Shown here piece after piece: positions 23,442 through 34,019 of a DNA stretch of 64,000 nucleotides. Both the position numbers and the translations under genes were made by a program. The stretch is from Flabesymbios commensalis (Eukaryota > Annelida > Polychaeta > Terebellida > Flabelligeridae), in the NCBI GenBank assembly GCA_964017125.1, contig OZ024914.1, forward strand, positions 15,541,508 to 15,605,507, in the 5' to 3' direction. Under the pieces are notes generated by a model that did not search any database, was not told the DNA's origin, and was given only the letters and a program-made list of their open reading frames with translations. Each line of letters opens with the position of its first letter. Positions within the stretch are counted from its first letter, which is position 1.

Positions 23442-24088
23442 ATGTGTGTATTAAAACCTGATAGCTGATTATCCTGATTATGCTCTAGCACCCTTATACA
23501 TTGTGTGATATGCCTGTGATCAGATTTAATATGATGTAACCTCATTGTTACGTCACCAATGGGTGTGGTATGCTAGGAAACAGGCAATCATGCAAGTATA
23601 GCCTACTTCCATGATGCAATCAGCTATATAATTATGTCACAACCATTTTTGCTGATAATAACTATGGCCAAAGGCTTCATGTGTTTGAATAAAATGTTGC
23701 TTAAGAAGAAAATATTATAAATCCATCATAATCATGATAATATAATCAGATAATCACATTCTCAGGTTTCATTTCATAAGCTACACTTGCGTATTTTAAA
23801 ATAAAATCGGGTTATTTTTCACTCCCGCAATAAATTTTTCACACCTGAAGGTGAAAAAACAAAAACAATGTCAGGGGAATTACCTCACAATAGAGTAGTC
23901 ACAATGGGTTTTTATGGTGTGGCGAGTACTTGACAAAGTGACGGTTCATTACTTTAATTTGTTACGCTGCTAAGGACGCATTACCTTTTGTGTGTACACT
24001 AAGGCTTTCACTTAACAACTTTCTCCAAACCATAAAACTGATATTTTCAACACCTATGATACCTGAGTAATATACCGGAAAAAATACA

Positions 24089-24334
24089 TTAACTCTTATC
24101 CTGTTACGTTAATATAATTAAATTTCCACCCACTTGAGGTTGTGTCTCGCTACCGCGATCCACAACCTCCAAGTGGTTGAAAATTACACATAATTATTTA
24201 ATTTGAGACCAAAATGTACAAAACTTGATGTTTAAACAGCCATTATATTTCCCAATAACAGTGGTTTAATCGGCCAATAAAACTGATTGAAAACGACAAA
24301 AATTAATTGTCGTGATCAGCAGGCAAAGGGTTAA
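24089..24334 (-). mobile_element. piggyBac-type MITE family C'
   Basis: TTAACTCTTATCCTG at left, GATCAGCAGGCAAAGGGTTAA at right. Hairpin CCACCCACTTGAGGTTGTGT / CACAACCTCCAAGTGGTTG around CTCGCTACCGCGATC. Confidence 0.78.
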
Positions 24335-24421
24335 CATTATCAAATTTGTATAAGAAAAAATATGATCATCTTAACTTCTTAATGATAAATGACTGAAAGT
24401 AAAGATATGATTTTTTTGCCG

Positions 24422-24593
24422 GTCCAGGGGTGCGTTTCACTAAGAAAATCTCATCTTAACTTTCAGTCATTTACTATTAAAAAGGTTAAGATAATCTTAA
24501 CATGCTTAAGATGATCTTAACTTATTCATGATAAATGACCTGAACTAGGTCAAAGTTAAGATAAGATTTTCTTAGTGAAACGAGCCCCTGGAC
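24422..24593. mobile_element. Foldback MITE with GTCCAGGGG...CCCCTGGAC ends
   Basis: TGCGTTTCACTAAGAAAATC pairs with GATTTTCTTAGTGAAACG; the inside is several TTAAGAT(G/A)ATCTTAA words. The CAGGGG(C/T)(C/G)CGTTTCAC end type is common in animal genomes; I could not fix its superfamily. Confidence 0.75.
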
Positions 24594-24824
24594 TTCAATG
24601 TTCACATGGTCAGCTCTATGAGTTATCCTGGTCGGTGATCCTGACTACATCACGCCAGCAGCTGCTTTGTGATCCCGCCGGATAAACAGGATCCTCGCCA
24701 AATCCAGAACCCTTTCATCCAGGACTGAGTAAATCAATAACGACCTGACACCATGATAAAGTTACATACGACGTTGATAGAATTCCATATCTCAGCCAGG
24801 CAGGCTCACCCGGAGTGGACTGAA

Positions 24825-24925
24825 ACAGGAAAACAGGACATGGTGGCCCAATGCTGGTGTGATGTTGGGCTGGCGTCGCAGACGTGGACCAACTTTAAAA
24901 CAGCATTGGTCTGCTGTGTACGAGA
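24825..24925. mobile_element. Family A palindromic MITE, first of a tandem pair
   Basis: GGAAAACAGGACATGGTGGC - CCAATGCTGGTGTGATG - centre GGCGTCgcaGACGTGG - TTTAAAACAGCATTGG. The next copy starts only about 25 bp later. Confidence 0.75.
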
Positions 24926-24946
24926 ATCTGACCAAGAGTGGGCTAA

Positions 24947-25053
24947 ACCCGGAAAACAGGACACGGTGGCCCAATGCTGGTTTGAGGTTGGGCCATCGTT
25001 GCAGACGGTGGAGCAACGTCAAATCAGCATTGGTGAACGCCTCGTGTTCACAT
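24947..25053. mobile_element. Family A palindromic MITE, second of a tandem pair
   Basis: GGAAAACAGGACACGGTGGC repeats the first copy's terminus, then CCAATGCTGGTTTGAGG, centre ATCGTTgcaGACGG, and CAAATCAGCATTGGTGAACG, CCTCGTGTTCAC. Confidence 0.8.
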
Positions 25054-25084
25054 GCAGAAAGGGTCGGCGAATAGGGGGTTCACG

Positions 25085-25172
25085 AAAACACGGAAGGTTC
25101 ACACAAAGTTGTCCAAATGGCGGGCCACCGTCTGCGACGTTGGGCCGTATTGAAACACGGTTTTTACATCAT
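25085..25172. mobile_element. Family A-like degraded palindrome
   Basis: AAACACGGAAGGTTCACACA, GGCGGGCCACCGTCtgcGACGTTGGGCC, then AAACACGG. Only the centre is convincing. Confidence 0.5.
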
Positions 25173-25724
25173 TGCGCCGTTTGCGGATGGCGTATCCATG
25201 TGGATGTGAGATAGTTTAAAGATAAATTAACATAATTTTGTTTTATAAACCTATCAAAAATGAATTATTATTTCTGATCACGATACGCCATATTGCCGAA
25301 GAGCATTGTTCTAGACTCTTTAATATTACCATGATTACCGAGCATCGCAATCCCCATATTACCAAATACCGAACCTCATATATGTGATATTTACTGAACA
25401 TCGCATATCGCGGTAGCGAGACGCAACCTCCTGTTCCAAATTAGACAAACAAACCATAGCTAGACAAACGTTGTCTTAACTTTGGGCAGTCACACTGCGA
25501 CGCTAACAGAATGCTATGCCGAAGTTTATTCGTCGCGCGGCTCTCAAGCAAAAAAAACCCTAAAGATAACACAAGACACGTGATGGACACAGCATGCTAA
25601 GTGACACCAGCTCAGCGTGTGCAGTCAATCAATCCTACTTTACGCAATACTTCTACGTTTTACGTTGCAGGAGACCTGTGGGTATATTTTAATGATTTTC
25701 GTACCATTTATGTGACAATAAATG

Positions 25725-25967
25725 TTAACCCTAACAACGCTGAAATTTTTTTGTATAAACCATGGATACAGATGATTTTTTTTTAAATTTCAAATCATCA
25801 TAAATGTCTTGTTAACTCTTTCCGCTTCATTTGAATACCTATGTTATGGGTCTACGACCATTATAATTTTTTTTTCTCAGGGCGGGGATCGACTTTAGAC
25901 GTCAGAATCTGACGTTTATAAATGTCAGGTTTTTACGTCAAAAGTCGATCCCTGCATTGAAAAAGTA
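25725..25967 (-). mobile_element. piggyBac-type MITE family B
   Basis: Reverse orientation: TTAACCCTAACAACGCTG at left; TTTGAATACCTATGTTATGG in the body; stem GACTTTAGACGTCAGAATCT / CAGGTTTTTACGTCAAAAGTC; right end GCATTGAAAAAG, decayed. Confidence 0.75.
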
Positions 25968-26045
25968 AATAAGATATGAGTCATCACATTGATGTCATAT
26001 CCGATTTCTCTGTGCGACCTTTATGATTCTTGTCCTCAAACACAT

Positions 26046-26221
26046 TGAGGAACTGGATCAGCGCTGATATGTATCTTATTTATCTGGTTGGTCAAGATCT
26101 TGACCAACCAGATGAATAAGATACATATCAGGTCCGGTATGAACCAGAGCTGATAATGTATCACGATCTTGACCAACCAGATGGATACGATACATATCAG
26201 CTTTGGTTCAATTCCTCAGCG
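26046..26221. mobile_element. Hairpin-rich foldback with three related arms
   Basis: CTGATATGTATCTTATTTAT and TGGTTGGTCAAGAT pair with ATCTTGACCAACCAGAT and AATAAGATACATATCAG, and a third arm (CTTGACCAACCAGATGGATA) repeats the right arm. Edges uncertain. Confidence 0.65.
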
Positions 26222-26377
26222 ATTGAAAACCAGAGGACCAATCATGCCGCAAATATGACACCGCTAGCGAGGAACCCCAATCAGCAAAAAATAAAATCAA
26301 TGCTTAACTGAATAATCTATGTAGGCCCCCATCCCAATGTGATCTCCAGATTGCAACTTTTTCTGGCAGTCGTACAT

Positions 26378-26455
26378 CGCACCGACTATAAATCTTAAAA
26401 TTAAGATTAAGTCGTACATCGCATCGACTATAAATCTTAAAATTAAGATCATCTT
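26378..26455. repeat. Tandem duplication of about 40 bp
   Basis: GTCGTACATCGCACCGACTA and GTCGTACATCGCATCGACTA, each followed by TAAATCTTAAAATTAAGAT. Confidence 0.85.
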
Positions 26456-26702
26456 CACTTGAACCCATTTCCATTACGAAAGGCAAGATGTGCTCAACTT
26501 TTCTATAGGAAATGAGATCATTTTTAGTGATTGTTAGCGAGAAGGGCTCCAGAGCTTTGCAAAGAGTGATGAATGACGGCCAGTAAAAGTTACGATCTGG
26601 AGATCAAAGCTGCGGACCCCACTAACTCTAGAGAAGATTAGAGGTCTGGTAGATCCGTATGGCCCTGTGTGGTTCCGTGGCATTAGACGTCTGGTAGATC
26701 CG

Positions 26703-26948
26703 TAACCCTCTCAGCGCGGGGGACCGTCTTTATACGTCAGAATCTGACGTCAGTAGACGTCAGATTCTGACGTATAAATACGGTCCCCGCACTGAAATAA
26801 TGCAAATATTTCTATCGGGCGTAGATCCATAACATAGGTATTCAAATGAATCGGGAAGAGCTAAATAAGACATGTTTAATGATTTTATATTGAAAAAACC
26901 CTTTGATCTCCATGGATTATACAAAAATATTTCAGCGCTGTAAGGGCA
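26703..26948 (+). mobile_element. piggyBac-type MITE family B
   Basis: TAACCCTCTCAGCGCGGGG at left, CAGCGCTGTAAGGGCATA at right. Stem CCGTCTTTATACGTCAGAAT / ATTCTGACGTATAAATACGG: the TATAC change is matched by GTATA in the other arm. Confidence 0.8.
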
Positions 26949-27198
26949 TAGATCTGTGTGGCTCCGTATAGCTCCATGGGACTCCATGGCAGCTGGTGTG
27001 GGTTATAGATGACGGCAGGGCGGCCGATAACGATGCAGGGTCTCACAGCATCTGCTCTATTGAACCCCGCTGACGTGGATTGGTATCATGTGGACTACTC
27101 TACATCAACCTGCGGCCCTTCCCGCCAATAACTAAACCGACATGTTCCCCGGGTCAGACACACACAGTGAGTATTAGAGAGGAATGACGAGATAGTAG

Positions 27199-27308
27199 CC
27201 CAGCAAACACGATACATTAACCCCAAAGTTGGTCCAATGTTGGTCCACCGTCTACGACGCTGGCCCAACATTGGATCCACATTGGGTTGATGTATTGTGT
27301 TTGCTGGG
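27199..27308. mobile_element. Family A palindromic MITE, full length
   Basis: CCCAGCAAACACGATACATT and TGATGTATTGTGTTTGCTGGG. ACATTAAC/GTTGATGT differs from the usual GACGTTGA/TCAACGTC yet is paired. Centre CCGTCtacGACGC. Confidence 0.88.
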
Positions 27309-27593
27309 AGGTTCACAGCAAGTTCACCAAGAATTAACATCCAAAAGGGCTATATAGAAAACTCATCTTTTTGTAAGAGGATTTACTTCAGATTCTGAAT
27401 TCGAACCTACAATCAATCAAACCCACCATGTATGAAATGAATGAAAAGAATGAAATGAATGAAATGAATAAAATGAATGGAATGAATGAAATCAGGAAGT
27501 CCTGAAACTTTCTATTTACATTATTGTTACTGTGCAAACTGCATGGGTCTCTGAAGCATGGATGACGAGCTACGTTTGTGAGATATATGTGTC

Positions 27594-27666
27594 TGCAAAA
27601 CCAAAAGGCAGTATCTGCTTACTTATGGAGTAAGCAGATACTGCCTTATAGCTTTGCACGGCAGTA
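27594..27666. mobile_element. Family J hairpin, intact
   Basis: TGCAAAACCAAAAGGCAGTA, TCTGCTTACTTATGGAGTAA, GCAGATACTGCCTTATAGCT, TTGCACGGCAGTA. Confidence 0.8.
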
Positions 27667-27944
27667 TAGTTGGCCACAGTCTATAACGTTGGCACAACTA
27701 TAAGCCAAGATTAAGCCAAGTCTGTTATTTATCAGGCTTATTTTCTGTACAACAGCACCACGGCTGTGTCCATCGAGTGTCTGGATGTTTTAAATAAAAA
27801 GAGGTTTTTGAGAAAGAAATAGATTCATGAAATTCTTCACAGGAAAACACATAAGGGGAACACTAGAGGAGTTCAGGAAATTACAACAGGTCAAAGACAT
27901 AATAGGTGATGCATTACAACAGGTCATTTGCATTAACTTGACTT

Positions 27945-28153
27945 TTAACAGTGCGGGGTCGATTTCAGACAGAAAATGACGTCCAATGTCGATTCCCCCA
28001 CTGAAAGATTAAAAATGTATAATAGACCCATAACATACGTATTCAAATATAGTAGAAAGAGCTAACTAAGACATTTATGAAGATTTCAAATTAAGAAAAA
28101 AATCACTGGTCTCTTGGTTTAATATAAAGATATTTCAGCGCTCTGAGGGTCAA
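27945..28153 (+). mobile_element. piggyBac-type MITE family B, short stem
   Basis: TTTTAACAGTGCGGGGTCGA at left, CAGCGCTCTGAGGGTCAA at right. The inner hairpin is cut down to GGGGTCGATTTCAGAC / GTCGATTCCCCC. Confidence 0.7.
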
Positions 28154-28159
28154 CGCTGG

Positions 28160-28920
28160 CATTGTTGGGGCAACTACCAGCTCAAATAAAACGAAAAATA
28201 AGCCACAAAGTTTAACAACTTGAGCTCTTATAATTTATAATTATTAATTATTTATAATTTAATATACTGTTATACCTGATGTAAAACTATATTTCTGTTG
28301 TAAAGCTGCAATTCGAATTTGTTCGAAATTAAAATGTTATATAATAAAACATCACACTTATTTGATTAATGTATACACATGATCCACTCAGCTCACTGTC
28401 AGCACCGATAACTTACTGTTAGTCAACTAATTTCCTCCTATCACCATGGTCACTATGTGGTCTCGACTAATAGCAAACATGTCCACTATACTAGGAAAGT
28501 ATGCTATCACTGCCAAATCTCGCTGCGATACACTCCTAATCGTGTTATTGGCCAATCGTGTTAGCCCCCCCCCCCCCCCCCACCACCCTAAAAAGGAAAG
28601 AAGGTGTCATGGGAAAACACGTGATTTTCCATAAAAGGAGATATCATTTTACATGTTTGCGTGACAAAGACGCCTGCTCCGAAAAACACAACCACGATGT
28701 TGATTTTTTTTAAGAAAAATGGGCATCAAATTTGTAAAATTGGCATATATTTAAATTCAAATTTCACAAATATATTAAGTATAAGTATGTGTAAGTATGT
28801 ATCTTGCATTCATTTGAAACTGTTAGTTTGTCGCTCAATCGAATGGAAATTTTATTTCGGGTGAAACAATGCAAGTCGACGGCAAATTACTTCGCTCATT
28901 AAAATGTCAGTAAAGTACCG
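28160..28920. other. Intergenic stretch without recognised gene
   Basis: AT-rich sequence with a poly-C run of about 19 at 28566-28584. No conserved frame or known element seen. Confidence 0.45.
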
Positions 28921-28921
28921 A

Positions 28922-29048
28922 GTTAAGCGCTACACATATCATGTATAAATCTGTATAAATTTTAGCCACTTGAAGTTGTGGGTCGCGGTAGCGAGACACA
29001 ACTTAAAGTGGGTGAAAATTTAAACTGTGTCATGTAGCACTTTAAGGG
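28922..29048 (+). mobile_element. Short family C relative
   Basis: Ends GTTAAGCGCTACA and TGTAGCACTTTAAGGG; hairpin CCACTTGAAGTTGTGGGTCG / GACACAACTTAAAGTGGG around CGGTAGCGA. Confidence 0.65.
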
Positions 29049-29225
29049 ATGGGCCAACATATTTCACCTTGGTAAGATTTTTAATAGGAAAATAAATAAA
29101 ACGTTTCAGTTGTCAGCTTGGACGAGATTACGATTTCACCATGCAGCTTGTGTAGTGTATTATCTGGTTATTGGTTTGGGATGTTTAAAGCTGTGATTTC
29201 ACAAAATAATTATTGGTGTGGGACG

Positions 29226-29420
29226 TGTGGTTAAAGCTGCCTGCTTGGAAAGTCGGAGATCGCGGTTTTGAACCCCACTCTGGCCTTAAGTTACAAAGAA
29301 AGTGTCATCTCAATCATCTCACCAGCCTCATGATCCTCAGGAGGTTCCCCTGGCCCAGTTGAGCCTATATGTGCACAAATGTGGCCTAAAAACACACTCA
29401 TTTCATTTCATTTCATTTGG
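29226..29420 (+). mobile_element. tRNA-derived SINE, single-headed form
   Basis: First head GTGGTTAAAGCTGCCTGCTT with B-box-like GGTTTTGAACCCC joins directly to AAAGTGTCATCTCAATCATC of the body, so the second head is absent. Ends with ATTTCATTTCATTTCATTT. Confidence 0.8.
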
Positions 29421-29950
29421 GACGTTTAAGGCTGTGATCTCACAAAATAATTTCTCTATCTTGGCAAGTGTCACGTCTCTCTGCTGGGAGGTTTCCTGTT
29501 CGAGGTAATGTCTGCACGTATTACGTGCCCGCACAACTATGCCAGGAGACCTGAACATGACGACTGGCGATCACACGACAAAGCCAAAATTATCCAACCA
29601 AATGACAGACTTATCACATCTGGACCAAATTACCCCGGCGTTAATAGAATCTGGTCCAGATTGCCGATGGCGAACCTGGCCGTGCATAAAGCATGGCAGG
29701 GACCGAGAGGGACGATTAAACAGCGTGGAAGAACGCGCAGTCTATTTCTGGTGTGAGGATATTAATACAGATTTATGTGATATTTCTAGTGCTTAACTCG
29801 GCAATTTACTGAAATTTTAATGAACGAAGTTTTGTGACGTTGAATTGTATTGCTTCACCCAAAAAGTATTTTTTGCATTCGTTTCAGCGACCAACAGCTT
29901 CAAATTAAAGCAAGATACATACTCAGAGAATGAGCATGATATTGTGTCAT

Positions 29951-30043
29951 AGTATGATGTATTAGTGTTTCGGTAAGATATATTAGTGTTTCGAAATGAT
30001 ATATTAGTGTTTCGGTATGATATAGTAGTGTTTCGGCAGATGA
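29951..30043. repeat. Four-unit tandem repeat, about 24 bp
   Basis: Unit ATGATATATTAGTGTTTCGG with small changes. Confidence 0.9.
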
Positions 30044-30605
30044 TGACAAATATCAGGGGTTGTAGGGAAAATTATCAAGTTTTCTCTGACTAAAACATTA
30101 AAAACAGAGCTAAATGTGCTGGTATTATAAAAAAATAAAGATAACTCACCCGATGTTTAGTGAATAAGGAAGTATCATAAGTTCTTGGAAGTAGTAAGTC
30201 CTGCCAACAGCTGTATATATCCGTAATGCGGCCTAGCTGTGCAGGATATCAAGTGATACTGGTGAGTTTTAGGTGGAGACTGTCGAATAATGTGTTGCTA
30301 TCAGTGACAACATTAACCCGAGGTCACCCTCTATGCCTGTACAATCTGCTTATAGTCCTGTTATCTGGACTAGATCCCCATTTGACGAGCCATACGGATC
30401 CAGTCCGGGGACTGCAGCTGGTCCGCGGACACGGTGCTATATGACCGTCTGAATGACATCCAATCTAAGCTATAACTGATCCAGAACGGAGTTGTCGCTG
30501 CGATCCGCACTCCGCGCTATTACTGATCCAGGACGCGAGTTGCATGTCGCTGTGGTCCCTGACTCCACGCCTGGTCTGTTTATATGCCTCGCCGCAGGGG
30601 GGGGC

Positions 30606-30695
30606 GCCAGCAAACACGATAAACCGACCCAATGTCGGTTTAATGTTGGGCCAGCGTCAAACCAACATTGGGTTTGTTGATTGTGCTGATTGTGC
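30606..30695. mobile_element. Family A palindromic MITE
   Basis: CGCCAGCAAACACGATAAAC - GACCCAATGTCGGTTTAATG - TTGGGCCAGCGTC meets AAACCAACATTGGGTTTG directly; part of the right inner arm is lost. Confidence 0.78.
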
Positions 30696-30711
30696 GGGGG
30701 GGGGGGCGCCC

Positions 30712-30803
30712 GACAAACAGGATACACTGACCCAATTTTGGCTAAATGTTGGGCCAGCATTGCAGACGATGGGTCAACATTAAACCAACATTGGGTTAGT
30801 GTA
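30712..30803. mobile_element. Family A palindromic MITE
   Basis: ACAAACAGGATACACTGACC - CAATTTTGGCTAAATGTTGG - centre GCATTgcaGACGATGG - TCAACATTAAACCAACATTG - GGTTAGTGTAGG. Confidence 0.75.
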
Positions 30804-30869
30804 GGGATGCAGTCAGACAAGCAGGAAGAAGACGGGTCGAAAATACAATGCACATTTAAAACGAGAAAC

Positions 30870-30945
30870 GATCCACCAATGTTGGATTAAGGTTGGCCCA
30901 GCGCCGGAGACGATGGCCCAGCATTAATCCAACATTGGCTCGCAT
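30870..30945. mobile_element. Family A palindromic MITE
   Basis: CCAATGTTGGATTAAGGTTG pairs with GCATTAATCCAACATTGG; centre GCGCCggaGACG. The GGATTAA/TTAATCC pair is specific to this copy. Confidence 0.78.
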
Positions 30946-31063
30946 GTTTACTGTTAACACACAGCTAACACGAAATTGAACCGACGTCGACTAACCCTTA
31001 GATGCGCCGCCGAGCTCGACCCTCTGAGCATTTAGGCGCTATTTAAGTTGTCTTACATAATCA

Positions 31064-31500
31064 TTAACCTTAATACACCGCTAATCACGACTGTAGTCCT
31101 TTTTAACCCTTTAACCGCCGGTGCCGCATATATTCGGGCATTTATTTTTTATTAGCACATTAAGTACCACATCTTAAATATGTTAAAGATAAAATGTGAC
31201 ATCAACCAGCAATATTTGAAAACAGATGACCTCAATTTTGTCAAATCTGAATAATTTTCACTCACTTGAAGTTGTGGATTGCGTCAGCGAGACACAACTT
31301 CAAGTGGGTGAAAATTTAAATTGCATACTTTGGCGGTTAAAGGGTTAATCCATTTTACTTACCGATCAAATCACTGTTATTAGTAACAAAATCAGCGTTC
31401 GAACATCAAGATTTGCAAATGTTTGGTTTAAAATTAAATTTGAAAGTTTTTGGTCGCGGTAGCGAGACACAACTTCACGCAGTTGAAAATTAAAAGTATT
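31064..31500. mobile_element. Family C' element split by a family C insertion
   Basis: Left part TTAACCTTAATACACCGCTA then ATCACGACTGTAGTCCTTTT; right part GATCAAATCACTGTTATTAG, TTTGCAAATG and GGTCGCGGTAGCGAGACACA. Both parts align in order with the copy at 60138. The family C element at 31103-31348 sits between them. Confidence 0.65.
31103..31348 (+). mobile_element. piggyBac-type MITE family C, full length
   Basis: TTAACCCTTTAACCGCCGGT at left, TTGGCGGTTAAAGGGTTAA at right, TTAA on both sides. Hairpin TTTTCACTCACTTGAAGTTG / CAACTTCAAGTGGGTGAAAA around TGGATTGCGTCAGCGAGACA. About 246 bp; the best reference copy in the window. Confidence 0.88.
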
Positions 31501-31512
31501 AAACACGTTGTA

Positions 31513-31575
31513 CCCTGGCAGTACGAGCTTACTTTTCAAGTACCGGGTAAGCAGTTACTGCTGTTTTACTGCTAT
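31513..31575. mobile_element. Family J hairpin, uneven arms
   Basis: CTGGCAGTACGAGCTTACTT, TTCAAGTACCGGGTAAGCAG, TTACTGCTGTTTTACTGC. Left arm eroded. Confidence 0.6.
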
Positions 31576-32013
31576 TTGGTAGCATAACCTCCTGTGGTAC
31601 AACATAAGGGGGCTTAGACGTTGATCAAGGGGAAATTGCGAAGATTAGTAAGCATGGTAAGGGAAGTACAGGAAATGTATATAGTGCTGTACAAATAATC
31701 TCACCTTAGTTTATCTCGTTTCCTCAACCCTTTTAATTGTGGGTAGACCTATACCATGTATACTGTAGAGATATATATATCTAAGTAGTATGCACTAACT
31801 AGATTAACTTAAAATTGCCCATTATACATTCACGTCCAGTCATTTTATCATCTAGCGAGTATTTCTGAATTCGGAGTAAATATACTGCAAAATAATTCCT
31901 CTAAATACATTTGGCACGAAATGTGTGCCTTCTATCAAATTTAATGTGTAATTCTCATTTACAACATCGAGTGAAAGACAAGTTGTTTAAGTTAATGAAA
32001 CTAGATGTAGACC

Positions 32014-32178
32014 ACGCTCGCCTGCAATTGAGATATAGATGGGGACACTTAGTGACCAGAGATTGAACCGGATCTGAGACCCAGAATCTTAAAAAAGAAC
32101 AGCATGAAACTTCTGGCTGAACTCCCAGCATACCCGGTCACTATAAACACAAACACCATCTCAATTGCATGCGAGCGT
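32014..32178. mobile_element. 165-bp MITE with 21-bp inverted ends and about 10-bp target duplication (Mutator-like?)
   Basis: Left end ACGCTCGCCTGCAATTGAGA, right end (reverse strand) ACGCTCGCATGCAATTGAGA. GATGTAGACC stands on both sides (32004-32013, 32179-32188). The other copy of the duplication lacks this insert, which confirms the boundaries. A 9-10 bp duplication suits Mutator-like elements; this is inference. Confidence 0.8.
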
Positions 32179-32451
32179 GATGTAGACCTACTTACGCAGA
32201 GTGCGCGACAATTCGTTCCGACTGTCCCGAAAACATGCATCTATCTGAGAAAGATAAGGCAAAACAAGGGCTTAAATACCTATAGAAGAACAGGACACGT
32301 CAGAGCTAACACCGAGCCTCCCATGGTTATAGCTAATGCAGCTGGTAAAATACACGCGGGCGGAGTTTTTGCGGTTTGAGGAACGGAAAGTGCACTAAGG
32401 GCTAGAGCACAAACGCGATTGCTGCAGAATCCCTATCCGGGTCCGCTGTCA

Positions 32452-32498
32452 CCGTGAGGAACACGGGCGGCTAAGTGCACTGAGCCGCCCGTGTCCTT
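32452..32498. repeat. GC-rich hairpin
   Basis: GGAACACGGGCGGCTAAGT pairs partly with GAGCCGCCCGTGTCC; beyond it GTCACCGTGAG and CTGTTCACGGTGAG extend the symmetry. Confidence 0.55.
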
Positions 32499-33573
32499 CA
32501 CCTGTTCACGGTGAGAGTCACTGGTGATGAGTGAACGATCCTCTGTGAAAGGGGCACGCGATGACAGAAGATAATCTGAGTAATGTTCAGATGTATATAT
32601 ATTCATATTAATAGATATTTGTATGTAACGTTATAAAAACAGTTTCTACAGAAAGATTTTTAGCGTGGGAGCTAGAGGGAAAAACGCGGGTGACAATACA
32701 TGTGGCACTAAATGTGTGCCTTCTAACAAATTTAATGTCTAATTCTCATTTCCAACATCGAATGAAAGACAAGTTGTTTAAGTTAATGAAACTAGATGTA
32801 GACCTATTACGCAGCGTGAGCCACATTCGTTCCAGCTATTCTGAAAATATGTATCTATCTGAGAAAGATAAGGCAAAACAAGGGTTTAAATACCTAAAGA
32901 AGAACACGACATTAAATACCTAAAGAAGAACAGGACAGGACAGTCTGGTGTCACCCGGGTGTACCGGGTGACACTAGCCGAGTAAACCGACGACTTGTAA
33001 GGACGATCGGCGCTACCGGGTGACAGTGGCTGTACCCGGGCCACGTGCCTGTCCGCGCCCTGGGTCTCAGCTCTGAATATGACAAGGCGGCCACCACTTA
33101 TCCATCCCTGCATTAACAATGATTAGTACAAAAGCTCACTGCGAGAGGTCTGCAGGAGGAGGGGGGGGGGGGGGTTGAAAGAATCAGGTAGCACTGGTGT
33201 CCACTACCATCCTAGAAAACACTAGATGTTGAACATGGAGACAACGCCTCCTGTTTACTGGGACGGGCACGTGCATCGTAGCGTCGTTGCGATCACTCTT
33301 GTTCACCCCTGCATTAGTGCAAAAGTTCACTGCTAGAGACCTTCAGAGGATGGGGGGAGTGAAAGAACCGGGTAGCCATGGTAGAGTGACACTGACTGTC
33401 CACTACCCGGGCTACTATGGGCGTCTACCCGACGGAAATGCACTAAAACTCAGCCAAACAGCGACATGCAGACTGGATCCGTGCAAAGTGCGTGACCTGG
33501 AGACTGGGTCTGTCGACGTGTTGGCTGGACGTTTATGGGCAAGGGGTAAGGCCCTCACAGCTAACCCAAATCA

Positions 33574-33641
33574 GAAACACAGTCAAACAATATAATATCG
33601 CAGTGATATCACTGTTATATTACATTGTTTACTGTGTGTTT
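33574..33641. repeat. AT-rich hairpin
   Basis: AAACACAGTCAAACAATATA and ATATCGCAGTG pair with CACTGTTATATTACATTGTT and TACTGTGTGTTT. Single copy seen. Confidence 0.65.
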
Positions 33642-33924
33642 GACTGGTTGATAACATAAGGACATCATTTGGTAGGTGATATTAAGGAGAACTAATGATT
33701 GTGATATTACAATATCGCAATGATATCATGGGTTGTCTTATCTTTATACCGGTGATATATCTAATTCAGCATAAACACTGCTAATGTATCTGTGTATATC
33801 TCGGTAAACAAAACGAAAAAATACTGCCTTTTTTGCCCATTGGCCGCTAGACTAATACAGATAGGCCATCAATGACTGTGTAATGCTGATTTGAAAGAAA
33901 ACAACCGTAAAACAACGAGCATGT

Positions 33925-33992
33925 ACGTTGATTCAATGGTGGACTAATGTTGGGCCAGAGTCGTAGACGGTGGGTCAACATTATAGTCCACT
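33925..33992. mobile_element. Family A palindromic MITE
   Basis: ACGTTGATTCAATGGTGGAC - TAATGTTGGGCC - centre GAGTCgtaGACGG - CAACATTATAGTCCACTATT - GTATCGGATCAACGT. GTGGACT/AGTCCAC is unique to this copy and paired. Confidence 0.75.
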
Positions 33993-34019
33993 ATTGTATC
34001 GGATCAACGTAGGGATACC

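Larger units (their letters stand above)
31910..32905 (+). repeat. Segmental duplication (31910-32290 and 32698-32905), origin unknown
   Basis: Both copies contain AATGTGTGCCTTCTA, AATTCTCATTT, AAAGACAAGTTGTTTAAGTT, GATGTAGACC, ATCTATCTGAGAAAGATAAG and GCAAAACAAGGG in order. The segment has a coding-like, lysine- and leucine-rich look in one frame, but I recognise no family and do not call a gene. The left copy is interrupted by the element at 32014. Confidence 0.65.

Noticed and set aside
24753-25214. 153-residue frame, the longest on the + strand
   Set aside because: It spans three family A palindromes; the repeated Cys/Trp pattern mirrors the DNA repeat.
33287-33595. 102-residue frame
   Set aside because: Part lies in a local duplication (33110-33230 resembles 33295-33420) and part in a hairpin; no family recognised.
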